A stretch of DNA of 64,000 bases from Endomychus coccineus. Its lineage: Eukaryota; Arthropoda; Insecta; Coleoptera; Endomychidae. The stretch spans positions 151,502,388 through 151,566,387 of the forward strand of contig OY294068.1 in the NCBI GenBank assembly GCA_958510875.1, given 5' to 3'. Below are positions 1 through 14,500 of the stretch, in pieces (within the stretch, counting starts at the first letter, position 1; each line of letters opens with the position of its first letter). The notes under the pieces were generated by a model. The model was not told the origin of the DNA, searched no databases, and was given only the letters and a program-made list of their open reading frames with translations. A program made the translations under genes and the position numbers.

Positions 1-261
1 GTTTTATACTAACACCTGCTGTCACATGAACTAGTAAAAACATAAAATAGACTGTGACGAAATATATGCGTTAGTCCAGTCAAAAGTGTGTCGTCATACT
101 TCCTGCCTCCGTGGGGTGAAGATGGTAGGCGTCGATCCTCTATTGAGCATCTTCAACTGAGAGGACATGAGAAATTTATAAGCTTAGTCTTTTTTATTGG
201 AATCGAGTTTTGAGTGGGACAATGTAAAGGGGCCTATTTTAGGGCCCAATGCAACAAAGTT

Positions 262-1235
262 TATACAGGGTGTAAATAAATAATTGCGAAAAAATTCAGG
301 GGGTGATTCTTTGTTGAAAAATGAGGTGGGTCTTTTATATAAAAAAAAAACATTTGACCCCCTCATTTTAAGATACAGCCCTTTAAATGGGGAGCCAAAA
401 AAGTAGTTTTTTATTTTTATCTTCTGATTCCAAAAAGTTCCAAAAATAAAATTAAGCACACATTATTTGCTATTAAGAAGGCATCCAATAACTGAGTTGC
501 TGGTTTTCCACTATGTTTGTAAGGGCTAGAAATAACCACCCCTAAAACTTGGTTTTCACTTAACTTTTTCTCTTATTCGTATATTGCCAATTAAAAATTG
601 GCCATTCCATTTTACTGAAATTCTTTACAAAAGGACCTCAAAATGATAACAGTGTAAGACAATTAACAATGATTTTAACTTATTATAGCACATACTAAAA
701 ATAATTTAGTTGTCTTAAAAAAATATGTCAACATGACAGCTGCCTACTAGCTAAATCAAAGTTTAATTAAAATTCCACACTATGAGAATCGTGCCATGTA
801 CTTGTAAGTAAATTATTTTTTTTCTCAGAAATCTTCAATTTTTCGAAAAATTTACAAGAAACCTTTTTTGTTCAGAATGAAACAAGCGACCTAAAATAAA
901 TTTTTAATTGGCAATATACACATAAGAGAAAAAGTTAAGTGAAAAACAAGTTTTAAGGGTGGTTATTTCTACCCCTTACAAACATAGTGGAACACCAGCA
1001 ACTCAGTTATTGGATGCCTTCTTAATAGCAAACAATGTGTGCTCAATTTTATTTTTGTAACTTTTTGGATTTAGAAGATAAAAATAAAAAATTACTTTTT
1101 TGGCGCCCCATTTAAAGGGCCGTATCTTAACATGAGGGGGTCAGATGATTTTTTTTATATGAAAGACCCACCTTATTTTTCAACAAGGAATCACCCCCTG
1201 AATTATTTCGCAGTTATTTATTTACATCCTGTATA
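262..1235. mobile_element. Foldback/MITE-like element with 340-bp inverted arms
   Basis: Arms 262-602 and about 895-1235 are inverted copies of each other, including the block around TTGCCAATTAAAAATTGG. Both outer tips read TATACAGGGTGT or a near copy. The same tip (TATACAGGGTGTCC) ends the mariner-like element at 39709, so this may be a non-autonomous relative. The 290-bp centre shows no coding sequence. Confidence 0.7.
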
Positions 1236-2433
1236 TGCGGTTCTACTTATCGGATCGAGGTTAACTCAAGTAAATAAATAAATGTATCAAAATTTTGAGA
1301 CCTCATTCTAATGTGACTTCCGAGAGTCAAGGTATTCGATTTCAAAATTCGACCCTAGCCTATGAGGAGCATTCAAGGAGAAGATAAACGTTCTACACTA
1401 TTTACAAAGTTTAGCTTGAAGTCTCTTGAAGTGATTGCGGCCAAATAGAAGTGATAGACTCCAAAAGTCTCTGAAAAAAGTACGATTTGTGCGCCCACCC
1501 ACTGGATATCAAAATAAAAAAAGTAATTTCCATGTATAACACCGAAACAAATTCAAGGAAATTCAATTTTATTTCGCATATGCCAGGTGACTGGAAGGGG
1601 GTAGGGAGTCAAAATTCTCCTCCTATAAATCGAATATTCCGTGTCATCGCGAATAAATGGGACGGCATTGCTTTTAAAAGATAAGCGAGCAGCAAAAACT
1701 ATTAGAATCTCAGAAAACATTGAATTGGATTGCCGTAACACGCAGTTCAAAAACTTTCTGCCATTGAACATGATTATATCGTAATGGAGCCGAAGTACCA
1801 AGCATTATTTGCAGAAAACAGAATAAAATATTTTACATAACAGAAAACTGTGAAAAGATTCTTTTTATAATCAAACCTCATTTTATAAGTTTTTCACTCC
1901 ACCCTCTACTTAACGCGAAAAAAAGTGTAGAGGAAGAGTTTTTGATCGTTGCGTGGATATTCAATAAAAAGCTTCAAGCGTCCTAGTATTATGTTATGTT
2001 TTTTGTCGCAAAAAATGCGATGAAACATGCAAAACAGATAACTAGCATAGAATGCCAGGGCAACTTAAAACTTGGATCAACTGCTTTGGTTAGGACAAAA
2101 ATCCCTCCAAGCAGTATTCTTGGAAAATATTGCCATCCGAGAAAAGGACATATAAAAAGATCAACCTTTTAAGTGAAAGTGAATGTTTTAATAATAATAA
2201 AAAAATACCCAAAATGTTCAGCGTGCAATTCTGAATTTAGTAAATAAATGATAATAATAATAATAATAATAATAAATTGCATGTTTGCAAACAGAAAACA
2301 AACAGATGTTAATGTAAAGTTTAGAAGAAAGCGAACTTTTCTTTCTCTAGAATAGACATTGTCAAAAACACATTCAACCTCTAATATCTAGCCTTGATTC
2401 TTTGATACAATGTATGGTATTCCGCTATTGTAC
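1236..2433. other. Non-coding stretch where TOP3B 3' exons might be expected
   Basis: No exon continuing TOP3B and no transposon protein was recognised on either strand. It contains a TAA microsatellite at 2251-2275. By position it is TOP3B intronic sequence. Confidence 0.4.
2251..2275. repeat. (ATA)n microsatellite
   Basis: About eight uninterrupted ATA units. Confidence 0.9.
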
Positions 2434-2589
2434 CTGTTACATCCAAGTTTCCATTTCGGGCCTGAAGATGGATCCATAACGAGTACGCCAAATTCGCATT
2501 CAGCACAACTACAAACTCCATTACTATTCAAACTGTAAGCACATGATGGGTGAGTGCACGAATTGCAGCCATTTCCTTTCTTCATTTCG
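2434..2589 (-). CDS. TOP3B: TOP3B exon 10 (last exon found)
   Basis: Continues SEMKKGNGCNSCTHPSCAYS and GVLVMDPSSGPKWKLGCN, then a GTACAA donor after AACAG. The read-through beyond the donor hits a stop after 19 codons and does not resemble the family, so an intron follows. No continuing exon could be recognised between 1 and 2433. Confidence 0.88.
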
Positions 2590-5500
2590 CTAAAATTCAC
2601 ATAAACAAAAATCCGTTATTTGAAACTAGTATATGTCAATTTCTACTCACCTAAATGGAGGATGGTTGTAACAGTAAGGACAAAAGGCAAAACTTTTTCC
2701 TTTATTGCCCATGGTCCAACACAATAGTTCGAAATCATCTAATGGACATTTGAGTTCCTTAAACAACTTGACAATTCCATTTTGCGGTAAATTATAGGTT
2801 TCGTCGCATTGTGGACAATGCAATCTCTGCGGTTTAGCTTGGATATATTTCATATATCTGCGACATTTTCCACATCTGCAAGTTCACAGAATGTAATGCG
2901 AACGAAGACTTCAACCTTACCTCAGTTTTAATTACTTAGAATGTGCTTTTCCAGAAGCGCTCAATGGAGAGAAGGATACTTCAAACAACTGATCCATTCC
3001 TTCAATATTTTTGACAAAATACTGAAATTTCAACCTGAATATTTCTACTGTATGTCGAAGTACAGCTTTAAAATCGGCTTTACCCGCAGCGATTAGATTC
3101 AATTGTTCTTCTACAGCCGATCTCATCGTTGGTAAAACTAGTTGGACATCAATCTGGAGGAAAACAATAATGATTGAGTATCTTGAGCAACTAGAAGAGT
3201 CTACCAAAATAATGAATCTATACCCAGTCAACTTACCTTTTGGTAACCATGAACAAGTACGATTCCTAGTGTAGTGGGTTTTAGTTTTCGACCAGCAATA
3301 ACTGTGACGTAATTTCTCTGACTAATATTATGTATGTGGACTGGTATGGACGCATCAGTACCTATTCCATGTTTTTCCATAAGAGTAATTAGTTCAGATT
3401 CTGTTAAATAATCCGGCGGTGACGTTTGATGTTCTGTTAATCTAGCGTCATTAATTGCCACTAGTTCGTTCATGGTCAAGTTTGGAAGTATTTCGTTTTT
3501 ACCAAATGCCTGAAAAAGGTTCCAAGCTTTATTAATTGTTATAGATGGCTATGTTGGCAGAAAAAATAGTTTTACCGTTTGGCATATGAAGGGTTGAACT
3601 TTTGTGAATGGAACTCATGGAGTAATTTCAAGTGAATCAAAGTGTAAAAAAACGTGTCAGTTTTTAACACGTTTCTATTAGCTTCATCTGTATGTAAACA
3701 AATACAGGAAGTCAATTTTCAACGACTTTGGTCGTACCAATTTGCATCTTTGCAAATGAATTCAATTTGCATGACCATACAATAATATAGTACACTGACT
3801 TTTCACAAACTTAGTTTTTATTAAACAAAACGTGGCATGTTTCCCCACACGGTGACTTTATCAAACAATGAATTTACAAACTATAGTTTATTTCCTAATA
3901 TTAAAATTAAGATTGAGAACGAGGGGATGAGTTGGGTAAATGTACAGTAGGATAAGAGTAACTTACCAATAAATTTAATAATTGAGAATTGGTAATGTCT
4001 TTCTGATCATTAAAAAGATTTCCTGTATTTTTAAACTTATTAATTTCAATTTGCTCTAAGTTGTTTAATACTTTAATATGGTTTACAGCTTTTGAATCTC
4101 CTTTGTTCAAATTAAAATGTTCTTTAATTCTAGTTTTGAAAGATCTTCTCTTGTCTGGCCTATATAGAATTCATCACAATCTTCAACTCTACCTTGTATA
4201 CCTTCATCTTATTTATTCTTATCTTTGTTGTTTTTAATATATTTGCCTACCGTATTATTTGTTCTAAAACATGTGGTAACATTGTGTTTACAAACATTAT
4301 TGATCTATAATTATGAGTCTTAACTGTATTTGGGTAAACTAACTTCATTGCTTCATTATAATCTCTTTTCTTAAGTAAATCAACCACAATTTTTTCGTTA
4401 TAGCCGTTATTAGTTATCTGTTGTATGATTGAAAATTCCTTATGATAATTTAATTCTGACATGGGGATAGTAACAAGTCTATGTATCATGCTTTGAAGAG
4501 CATCCAGTTTAGGTAGGAAAATATATTAAAAACAACAAAGATAAGAATAAAAAAGATCAATAATCAGAAATCAAATTTATTACAAGTGTATTTTTTATTA
4601 AAACTATATGAACTTTCAACAAGTAAGCACGAAAACCATCCAAAATTTTATTAGTTACAATTTTTCATATATAAATTAAATAGATTATGAGTTAATTAAC
4701 ACGCTTCTATTAGCTTCATACTTGTTTGCACTTGAGTGTTGAACCACTCCTAGCATCCTCTAGCAATCCCACACTTCTATTTTCGAAACTACTTAAGCAT
4801 GTGATCTACGTAACGGCAATTTATCAGATGAAATGCGGATTGCGTGAGCACGCCTAAATCTTCATTCCGAATAAATTTCAAAATGTCACGTTTTGGCAAT
4901 GCGAATGTTCAAAGTATAAATCAAAGAAAAAATTCCCAGAAATACAACCTACAGTCACAAATACATTTGGGGAATATTTATGGAATTTTGCTGCGAACGA
5001 GAATATGAATTAAATTAACATAGAATTGGCGTTGATACTAAAAGATGAGAAAGAAAGACGGGACCTAATTTAAAGAAGCAACGGTGAAGACAATGTGGAA
5101 CGTTTCGTGCAAACTTTTGCAAGAAAAGTACTATAATGACTACAATGACACTATAATGACCCGTTTAACAGTATAGTATTTAAACCAGCCCGAGATGCCC
5201 GCGATGCAATCAGGAAGAAACTACAAGCAGATCCATGTAAACGTAAGGCCAGTTCAGTTTCGTTAAATTTGTCTGAAGTTAACAAAATAATATTGCTATG
5301 GGATGAAAATACTCCTGAAGGTCTTATGCGTAAATTTTAGCATATTGCTGCTGTAGAATTAGCGTGGCGTGGAGGGGAGGCAAAATAACGATGACTCTCC
5401 AACAAATCGCATTGAATACAATCCGGTGTTCAGTAAAACGTGCCAAGGTAGTTCTAAAAGCTGTACAAGTAGTAAATAGTTGGCTTCCAATATTGAAAGA

Positions 5501-8500
5501 CAGAGCTGCCATGTACGTCTTTTTCATAAACTGATATCAAAACGAGGCGACAATATTACCTCACCACGACTGTTCTTAAAACCAAATCGACACTGGAAAA
5601 ATGAAACTGACAAATGATATGATAATGTACCTGTTGGAAGAAATACAATAAATGGATGGACTAAATCTGCTGATGAGGCAATTGTCTTGAATGTAAAGGA
5701 CAAAAAGATAACAAATCACTCAAATAGATCAACTGCTGTTAGCGAATTGGCAAAAAGTGGTGTAGTAGAACAACAATTGCTGGAAATTACTGATCATAGC
5801 AATCAAAATTCAATAATACCATACTTGAATCTCGATCAAGAACACCACAACAAGATCATAAATATTATGCGTGGTAATAGATCTTCTATAGTAGAGAACA
5901 GCAACGAATCTAATGTTAAATTAAATTTTATTAATTGTACTTTCACTAACTGTACTTTTAATAAATAAATAAATAAATAAATAAATATAGTTTCGTTGTG
6001 TTGAGTAATAAATTTTTTTGTAAAAAAATTTTCCGCCGAATATCTCTTGGACATTGACAAATGCCTCATAATTTTATGACAAATTTCTCAAGCTCGTTGC
6101 TTGGTAACAGCCCGAAGTCGAAGGCTCGAAGGAACGAGCTTTCGATTGTCATAAAATTATCTCATCTATTATTAAGGTCCTAGGAATATTACTACTGATA
6201 ATTACATATCGTTATAAAGTCGGAAGCGTAGCGGAACATAGAAAAGTATAATTTTACACGTTGATCTACTCAAAACGATGAATAAACATTTCTGAATTTT
6301 TGAGAATTTAATATATTTTCTCTTACCTGCCAACTCATAACTGTTGTATAACCAGGATCAATCAGACTTTTACCAGTAACAGTAAATGTCTCATCATTAA
6401 TAACCACAGTAGCTGTGGTAGATAAATATTTGCAATCCTTAGAAATAGAGCCGATAAAATGACGGGTTATATAGTCGTACACCTTCCAAGCATCGCTATC
6501 TAATTCGTGTCTGGTGGCTAATTTCATCGGAGTTATTGGAGGATGGTCACCTTAAATTACAACCAAAAGATCAGGAATAAATTTTGCAATTATCTGTCCA
6601 CTTTGTTGCGGAAAACAGTATCAATGTTAGTGTTAACATATTTGAAACTAGCATGAATGATTGGAATAAATTAGATTCGGAGTGTGATTCCTACAGAGTT
6701 CTTGCAGGACTACTATATCCCCGTCTCAATACCATTTTAGATTAGTGCACGGGTGAACTTTCGATCTTTTATTCAAGCTTCAATTCTTTAATGTTCTCTA
6801 TGGTGTTGGTATGTCCTGAAGTATTTGCTTCTGCGGAGGAGTGTAGCTCCGCAGTCCCAATCAGCAAATGTATTGGGGTTTTTTCCGCTTCTCCACAAAA
6901 TGTACACGTCCCACCACCATTCATTCAAATGACCGTCGGGTTTACGTTCCATGACGTCCTTTTCCCTAAATTTATCTTTCAGAATCTTACACTGTCTATT
7001 ACCCGGAAATAACTCTGGTGTTTAGTACAGAGTTTTCTGGAAGGGTTCCGATGTGTGGAAGGGCGTCGATCTGTTTATTTCCCTCAATTAATGTATGTCC
7101 TGGATATCGGTACTCTTCCTTAATTCCAAGATGGGTTTGGAAATTCTGTGTAAACAAGGACACCTTGCCCATGTCGCCATGACAGTTTTTAACCGTCCAT
7201 CGAACTTTTATACCTCCCTGAGATTCGTATTTCCTATTTATAAATAAATCGATAGGAAAAAGTTGTGTTAGAAATATGAAAAGGGCAAGAAGAATTTGTA
7301 GGGTAATGACTTCTATGTATATGTGATAACAGTTTGGTATTTTATTATAACAAACTTTGATATGAAACTTTCTGCTTGCTTCCATTTTTGTGCAGTGGTG
7401 ATTTTATCACCGAAATCTTAAAAGCGGAAGGGTATTTTCAAGTTTTCATATGCCACTTTATAATATAGACCAGAAGTTTGATGACAATTTAATTATCTCA
7501 GGGGGCATGTTGTCAAGCCCTGGTGCTTTTTTACTGTTCAATTTATTAATATATTCATGTATTATATTTGTGTTTCCTAGAAATAAGTTATTGAAATCCC
7601 TGGTTGTATGCTGTTATCTTGTTTTATTATTTCTGCAATTTTTGACCTATGTTTGAGAAAAAAATACTGAATGCATGTGCCATCGGTTTACTATCCGTAA
7701 GTTCACCACCGCAATTATCAATTATTCTATTTAAAACATCGTTTTTCCGATTTTTTGCTCTAATTTCATTAACACAGTTCCCTATACTAGACGAACTGTA
7801 TTTATTTTTAGAGATTTCAATCTGATTATAATTTCGCTTTGCTTCTTTTATTACATCAGTCAGTTTCTAATATTTTCTTCGGTTGGGAATTTAATTTTTA
7901 TGGCATATAATTAATACGTGTTTGTGGTTTACTGATTTCAGAATTGTGTCTGTTATCTATTTTTTAAATTTCAATTGGGAATTTCTTATTTTTAAATTAT
8001 TTGTGCATTTCTATTGTGCCTATGAATATGTTGTTATTTTTCCAGATTATCTACTAATTTATTTTTATTTAGATATTGTCGTATTTTGTTAATTTTTTTA
8101 TATTTTGTTCCAGATGATTTTATTTTCACTATTTGAACAAAATGGTCTGTTATACTAGTTTGCAGAACGATTGGTGGATATAACAATACTATTTTTATTA
8201 TACTTAATGAGCATATGGTCGATACATGGTTTTCTACTAGTATTCTTATGAACGCATTTAACAGTGAGAAATAAACGTACTCATTTAGAATATTGAGGTA
8301 ATCATTCTTATCATCATCCAGAATATTCAGATTTATGTCCCCGGTTATGATATGAATATCAACTTTTGGACAATTTATGAGGTACTCAGTTGATCTTCCT
8401 TGAAATATTGTATACGGGTTGTCTGCTTGAGGCTAAAATTGATGTTCTTGTTGAATTTTGAAATCAATTCAATTCCCGTTATTTCTCCCAATTCAATTAT

Positions 8501-11500
8501 TTTGAAGATTGAAGTGATTAAAGTCATCGATGTGACGTCACTATCTGTTTTATGTCTTTATTCCGTGCAAGTCTAGACTTCTTGATTCTGTGGTGGATTT
8601 TGATAGTTCATGTGACAGCCAGTATAAAACGAGGTTATATTATAAAAGTGAACCTGACAACAGGTGTCTGTATGAAACATGGAGTTGGGAACTACAACCA
8701 TGCACTTTGATCATAGAATATTTTTCAGTTCTAATAGAAAAGATTTTTTACTCATCCTGGAGAATTATTGAAAATAAAAAATAAAATTCGAAATCAGTTG
8801 CACAGTTAAAGTTATGTCTGCTTAGTGTTACTATTTGATTTGCAATACAGTGATTGGGGAGGGGAGGGGGAGGGGTGTGTGGTGAATTTGAAAAGAGAAT
8901 GTTAAATACAATTCTTTGATCATAATAAATCGATAACTTCTTAATTACCTGCGTCATGCCCCTGTTTAGGTTTATTAATACCATTTGATAACAATTCCTT
9001 AACCTCAACTCCCCATTCTGAACTATGCTGTTGTTGCTTCAGCACTCCCCTATAATGGTGACAGTTAAGTAGGTATATGAAATAATAAATTGAACATGTT
9101 AAACTAAACATTTAAAACTTACAACAGGTCAAAGTTCTCTGGATAACTTGTAGTCTCCGTTCGGGGATAACTTATATAACCTTGAATATATAACTTCTCA
9201 GCGATTTGCATAGCATGATGAGGACCCATGCCTAAACCAGAACTAGCCACTCTCATCAGTTCTACGGTATTTAGAGCAACTGGACGAGCTTTAGATTTCT
9301 CCTTGGTGATAACACTCACAACTCTAGAATTGAAATTCACCATTTATACTGAATTAAACGATAATTAATTGCGGCTATGCTATGATTTTCAAATATTACA
9401 ATGTTTGATGAATGGTGTTTGTTGAAATACATGAATGGAGATAATCTGAATACACAAAAGCTAAAATAACAATTATCAACCCTAGCTGTCTTAGAGTAAA
9501 TAAATGAAGCAATAATATTTTAAACCAAATTCAAAATTAGCTCCCAAACCAGAAATAAGTATTCCCAAAGAAGGAATCACTGATGAACATATTATTGAAA
9601 TATTACAGGTTTAATTAAAATGAATTAATGAATAAACATCTGTTGTTACTAATACTGAAGAATGACCTAAGTGAGATTAATCACATTTGGTTATCTACCT
9701 TCATCCAAACAACATGTAAAATAAATTTCAACACAATCCAGTAGTCAGCAATAACTTTAATAATAGAACATCTTTCACTCGGTTAGAAATGCAATCAATA
9801 TTAAACCTAAGCCAATAAAATACTAATTAAATTAGGAGAATAAAATAATAATAGATGACTACACATAAAACTACTATTTAAATAAATTGAATTTGAGTCT
9901 CCCTTCAAAAAATCATATCTGTAATTCATTACTTTAGAAGAAATTAATGAAACAAATTAAGAAAATAATGATATTTACTTCGGAAGTTGGAGAATAAGAC
10001 TCAAATTTTACACAAAACTTTTAACATTTAATTTAAAAATGCTGACAAATTGTTTCACCACACTGCGACATTTTCAAAGCAAGGAGTTATCAACTAAAGC
10101 TAAATCTAAAAGTATGTTCTTAAATATTAGGGATCAGAGTGTGGTACAGATTGAGGGATGGGGTGGATAATGGTGGGAGTGTATTTACAAAACTGTTAAC
10201 AAGTGGTGAATTATATGTATCGATTTGATCATTTAATATTACATTATTATTGTTTTTGGAGTGTTTCAATATTTCTATTGATTCTAGTATATTAAGTTTA
10301 TGTCCTTTTTCCTGAATATGTAGAATATCGGGATCCAGGGTGAAATTGTGGTTATGTTCTAACAGATGAGTCCTCTTTTTTGAGCCTGTAACTTCTCAAA
10401 TGTTCGTTGAACCTTACGCTGAAACTGCGTCCAGTTTGTCCTATGTACAAAGCACTACAGTCATCACATCTCAGTCTGTAAACTCCAGATTTCTTTAATT
10501 CATTTTTTTTAGATTTCGAGTTATTAATATATGAGCATAGGTTATTTGTTGTTTTAAAGGCGACGTTTTTATTCTGTTTTTTAAGGAATTGAGATATTTT
10601 AAGTGAATGTTTACCTAAATATGTTAGACATGTGAAATTTGATTTGGTATTATTATTAATCTGCGGATAAATTACGTTCAAGGCTTTTTTATTGAGTTTA
10701 TTTTGGAGTATTTTATTAATTATCTTGACATTGTAACCGTTATTTTTGGCAATATCTATGATTCTATTTAATTCCAATACCACATGTCTAACATATTTAG
10801 GTAAACATTCACTAAAAATATCTCAATTTCTTAAAAAACAGAATAAAAACGTGGCTTTTAAAGCAACAAATAACCTATGCTCGTATATTAATAACTCGAA
10901 ATCTAAAAAAGATAAATTAGAGAAATCTGGAGTTAACAGACTGAGATGTGATGACTGTAGTGCTTTGTACATAAGACAGACTGAACGCAGTTTCAGCGTA
11001 AGGTTCAACCAACATTTGAGAAGTTACAGGCTCAAAAAAGGACTCTAATTACGCGAATCACCTGTTAGAACATAACCACAATTTCACCCTTAATCCCGAT
11101 ATTCTACTTATTCAGGAGAAAGGACATAAACTTAATAAACTAGAATCCATAGAAATATTGAAACACTCAAAAAACAATAATAATGTAATATTAAATGATC
11201 AAATCGATAGATACAATTCACCACTTGTTAACAATTTTAGGAATACACTCCCACCATTATCCACCCCCATCCCTCAATTTGTACCACACTCTGATCCCTA
11301 ATATTTAAGGACATACTTTTAGATTTAGCTTTGGTTGATAACTCCTTGCTTTGAAAATGCCACGGTGTGGTGAAACAATTTGTCAGCATTTTTAAATTAA
11401 ATGTTAAAAGTTTCAGTAAAATTTGAGTTTTATTCTCCAACTTCCGAAGTATTATGAATTTACACTACGTAAACGCTTTAATTAATTAGCGCTAATATTG

Positions 11501-14500
11501 AGATATCAATTCTATTAAAAATTAAATTCTAGAAAATAAACTGTACCATTCAATATAAAATTTAGAAATATCAATAATAAAATAATAGAACTTGTAATAA
11601 AATATTAAACAAGTAATTTAAGATGAATTTTATAACTTTTATATCATTTAAAGGTATAATGTTAATTTTCTATTTAGGTGGAGACTGTCCACCACCACAC
11701 GGAGTGATCTATCTGGGAGAAAACTCGAAGTAAACGACAAAATTGGGGTGGCAAACCATATGACAGAAGTTTCCCTAGAAGGCCTTGGTGTCAGACTTGC
11801 GAAAGTGCTTTGGAGATTTTCGACGGTACTCCATAATTTCCAATGAATGCCTGCGATATTTGCGTTTCGTGGGCAATCAGGTGTTCTGTTGATATCTGTG
11901 GTCGGTCGTTCGCGATTTTTTTTAGTTCTCTGATGAGCTCGATATTGATTGCTTCCTCCATCACTTGAGAGATCACAGATACCTATGCAAAGGATCTGTA
12001 ATTATTAGGAACTAAAGGTCTTGTTTCCATTTTTGGGTATTGATTGTTTCAGTTCAAGCCTCAAGCCTGCCCTGAAGATGCCACCTGTAATAGTTGGCGA
12101 AACGTCGGCATCAAGTCGAGCTATTGTGACGCGGAATCCATCCGGAAGACAAGATTTTTCAAGATTAGCTGTCCGCGGAAGTCTACTACCCAAGATTGAT
12201 TGGACGTTGGACTCTAGCTATGCTTCACCAAGTAGTTAAAGAACTGGTGTTAATTCTGGTGCACTTTTCTTGAGAACAGTAGATGGAACTTTTTCTAGGC
12301 CCATAGCCTCTTTGATATTGATATCAAGTAGAATGCCCCTAATTGTGAGCTGCTAAAAGACAATTTCAGGCATAGGTTTTCGATGTTAACAATATTAAGA
12401 GGGTCCTTCCCTTGTGGTTCCAAATTGGCATTTGCTGTTAACATTTCAGCAAAAATATTGGCTTTTCGTATGGTGTTGTGACCAGTGTACCATCATCTTA
12501 AGTTAGGAAAATGAATAAGGTAGAAGTGAAACTTTTTTCAATTGCCTTGGCGAAGATTCAATTCGAACGGGAACCATTTGGGTATTTGATAAACTTTGAC
12601 CTTCTCTTGGCGTTATATGCCTATGTTGATGTGTCTATTGTTTGATTGCAGATACTGATTGCTTCAACATATTCTGTTCTCCAGACAAAGGTTTGTTTCA
12701 AGGCGACGCCACTAGAATAATTTTATAGAGCCATGGTTCAACAGATGATGACGATTTGTTGGTATGGGGTATGTAAATTTCCAATCACAACATAATGATA
12801 GCCGAAATCTCTTCAGCACTTTGCTTAAGGTCTTCAGATTCAAAACATAATATTCTCTAAGGAAACAGAAAAACATGTGAAGACCATCCCGGTCGGCTGG
12901 GCTGTAATACCAAACGGTGCGTATGGTTTGTGGAGATGAGAGTCAAAAATTAAACACTTATTCATAAATACTTGATTTACCAAACTTTGACAATATATTA
13001 CTCAACAGATGAATCATCAATACAAGAAACCTAACTATCAGAGTACAATACAGAAATATCCTCGAGGTATCTACCAGATTTAACTCATACTCAAGACTAA
13101 GATTCACTTAGCATTTGTAGAAACATTATTAATAACATATTAGTTGGAACTAACCTGAGAGAATTTTTACATTTGCATTTATTGGAAATGTGTTCTAGGT
13201 AATTCTCTTTGTAAATAAGTATTTAATATATTAGTCAATCAGGGCCGCATTTAGGACGGGGCCAGCGGGGCGATGTCCCCAGGGCCCCCACCAATTGACG
13301 GCCCCCACCAACTCGGATAAAATTAAAATTATTGGTACGTTTTTTAATTGATCCCAAATTCGTTAGAAACTAAGAAAGGTTTTCTAGTGTAGTTGTTAGC
13401 ACGGGTCATTCATAAGTCATATTTCCCGCGCAAAGTAAGTTAGTTGAGCTATGCGTTCCGAAACTCACATTGTGTGTAAAATTTCAATTTTTATAAGCAG
13501 TATTCAAATTTCCAGCGTGATGTCAATGAGTGGAGTGCGTTCTATAACTCACTCAAGTTAAAGTACGTGTGTTGTGAGTGTGTCATTCACTTTTAACGCA
13601 GATGATTGCTTTGGAACGATTGAATATTTTTAAAAAATTGATATTTTGGAAAAAAAATAGTGGGAAATTCTTGGTGATAAGTTAATCACACAATTGGTCG
13701 AAGAGAAAACAGCTATCATCATACATGCTTCGAACTGCTGATTTAGATCATCGGTGAGTATTATACGTGAACGAAAATCCTCCGTCTTTATCGACACAAA
13801 GAAAGACATTTGTCGAAGATTATCAATTTAAAGGAACAGATATTGAGATTTAATGATAAACAGTAGATAATTTCGTACCATCACCGTTAATCGTAATCGT
13901 AATGTTTCTGTATAGCTTTACTTTGAAAACATTCAAAATTCCTATTTGTTTACTTATTGTAATTTTGAGGTTAGATCTGAAGGAACGTTTCTACATACCG
14001 TATCAGCTATATAAATATAAATTCTGAATTATCTTCCTATAGATTTTTCTGTTTTTTGTACTTTCTAACATAATTGATCATTTTCAATGAGTTCCAATTA
14101 CGATTATCTGTTCATTGTTGTCTTACGTTTTTCAGATATTGCAGTGGGGAAAATTCATTTTCAAACCCAAAGATTATAAAGAAGAGATTGCGAACGTCAA
14201 TGACTCAAGAACGCTTGTCGAATCTCATGCTTCTCAGTTTGAAAAGCGACATTCTCCGCGATATGAATTTTGATGATATTGTCAACACTTTTGCTAATAA
14301 GAAATCGCGCAAAGTTTTTATTTAATTAGAATTAATAAACGATTGTCAGTGTGCAAATGTAATACAAGAATAAACTTTTTCATATGCTGTACGTAATCAT
14401 ATTATTTTACTTGAATATACTCCACTATATACGAACAAATTTTAGGGGCCTCCACCAAATTTTGGCCCCAGGGCCTCCAAATTCTAAATGCGGCTATCTA

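Noticed and set aside
5669..5690. CTGATGAG in the recombinase relic, hammerhead-like
   Set aside because: It is part of the decayed coding sequence and lacks the GAAA box and stems.
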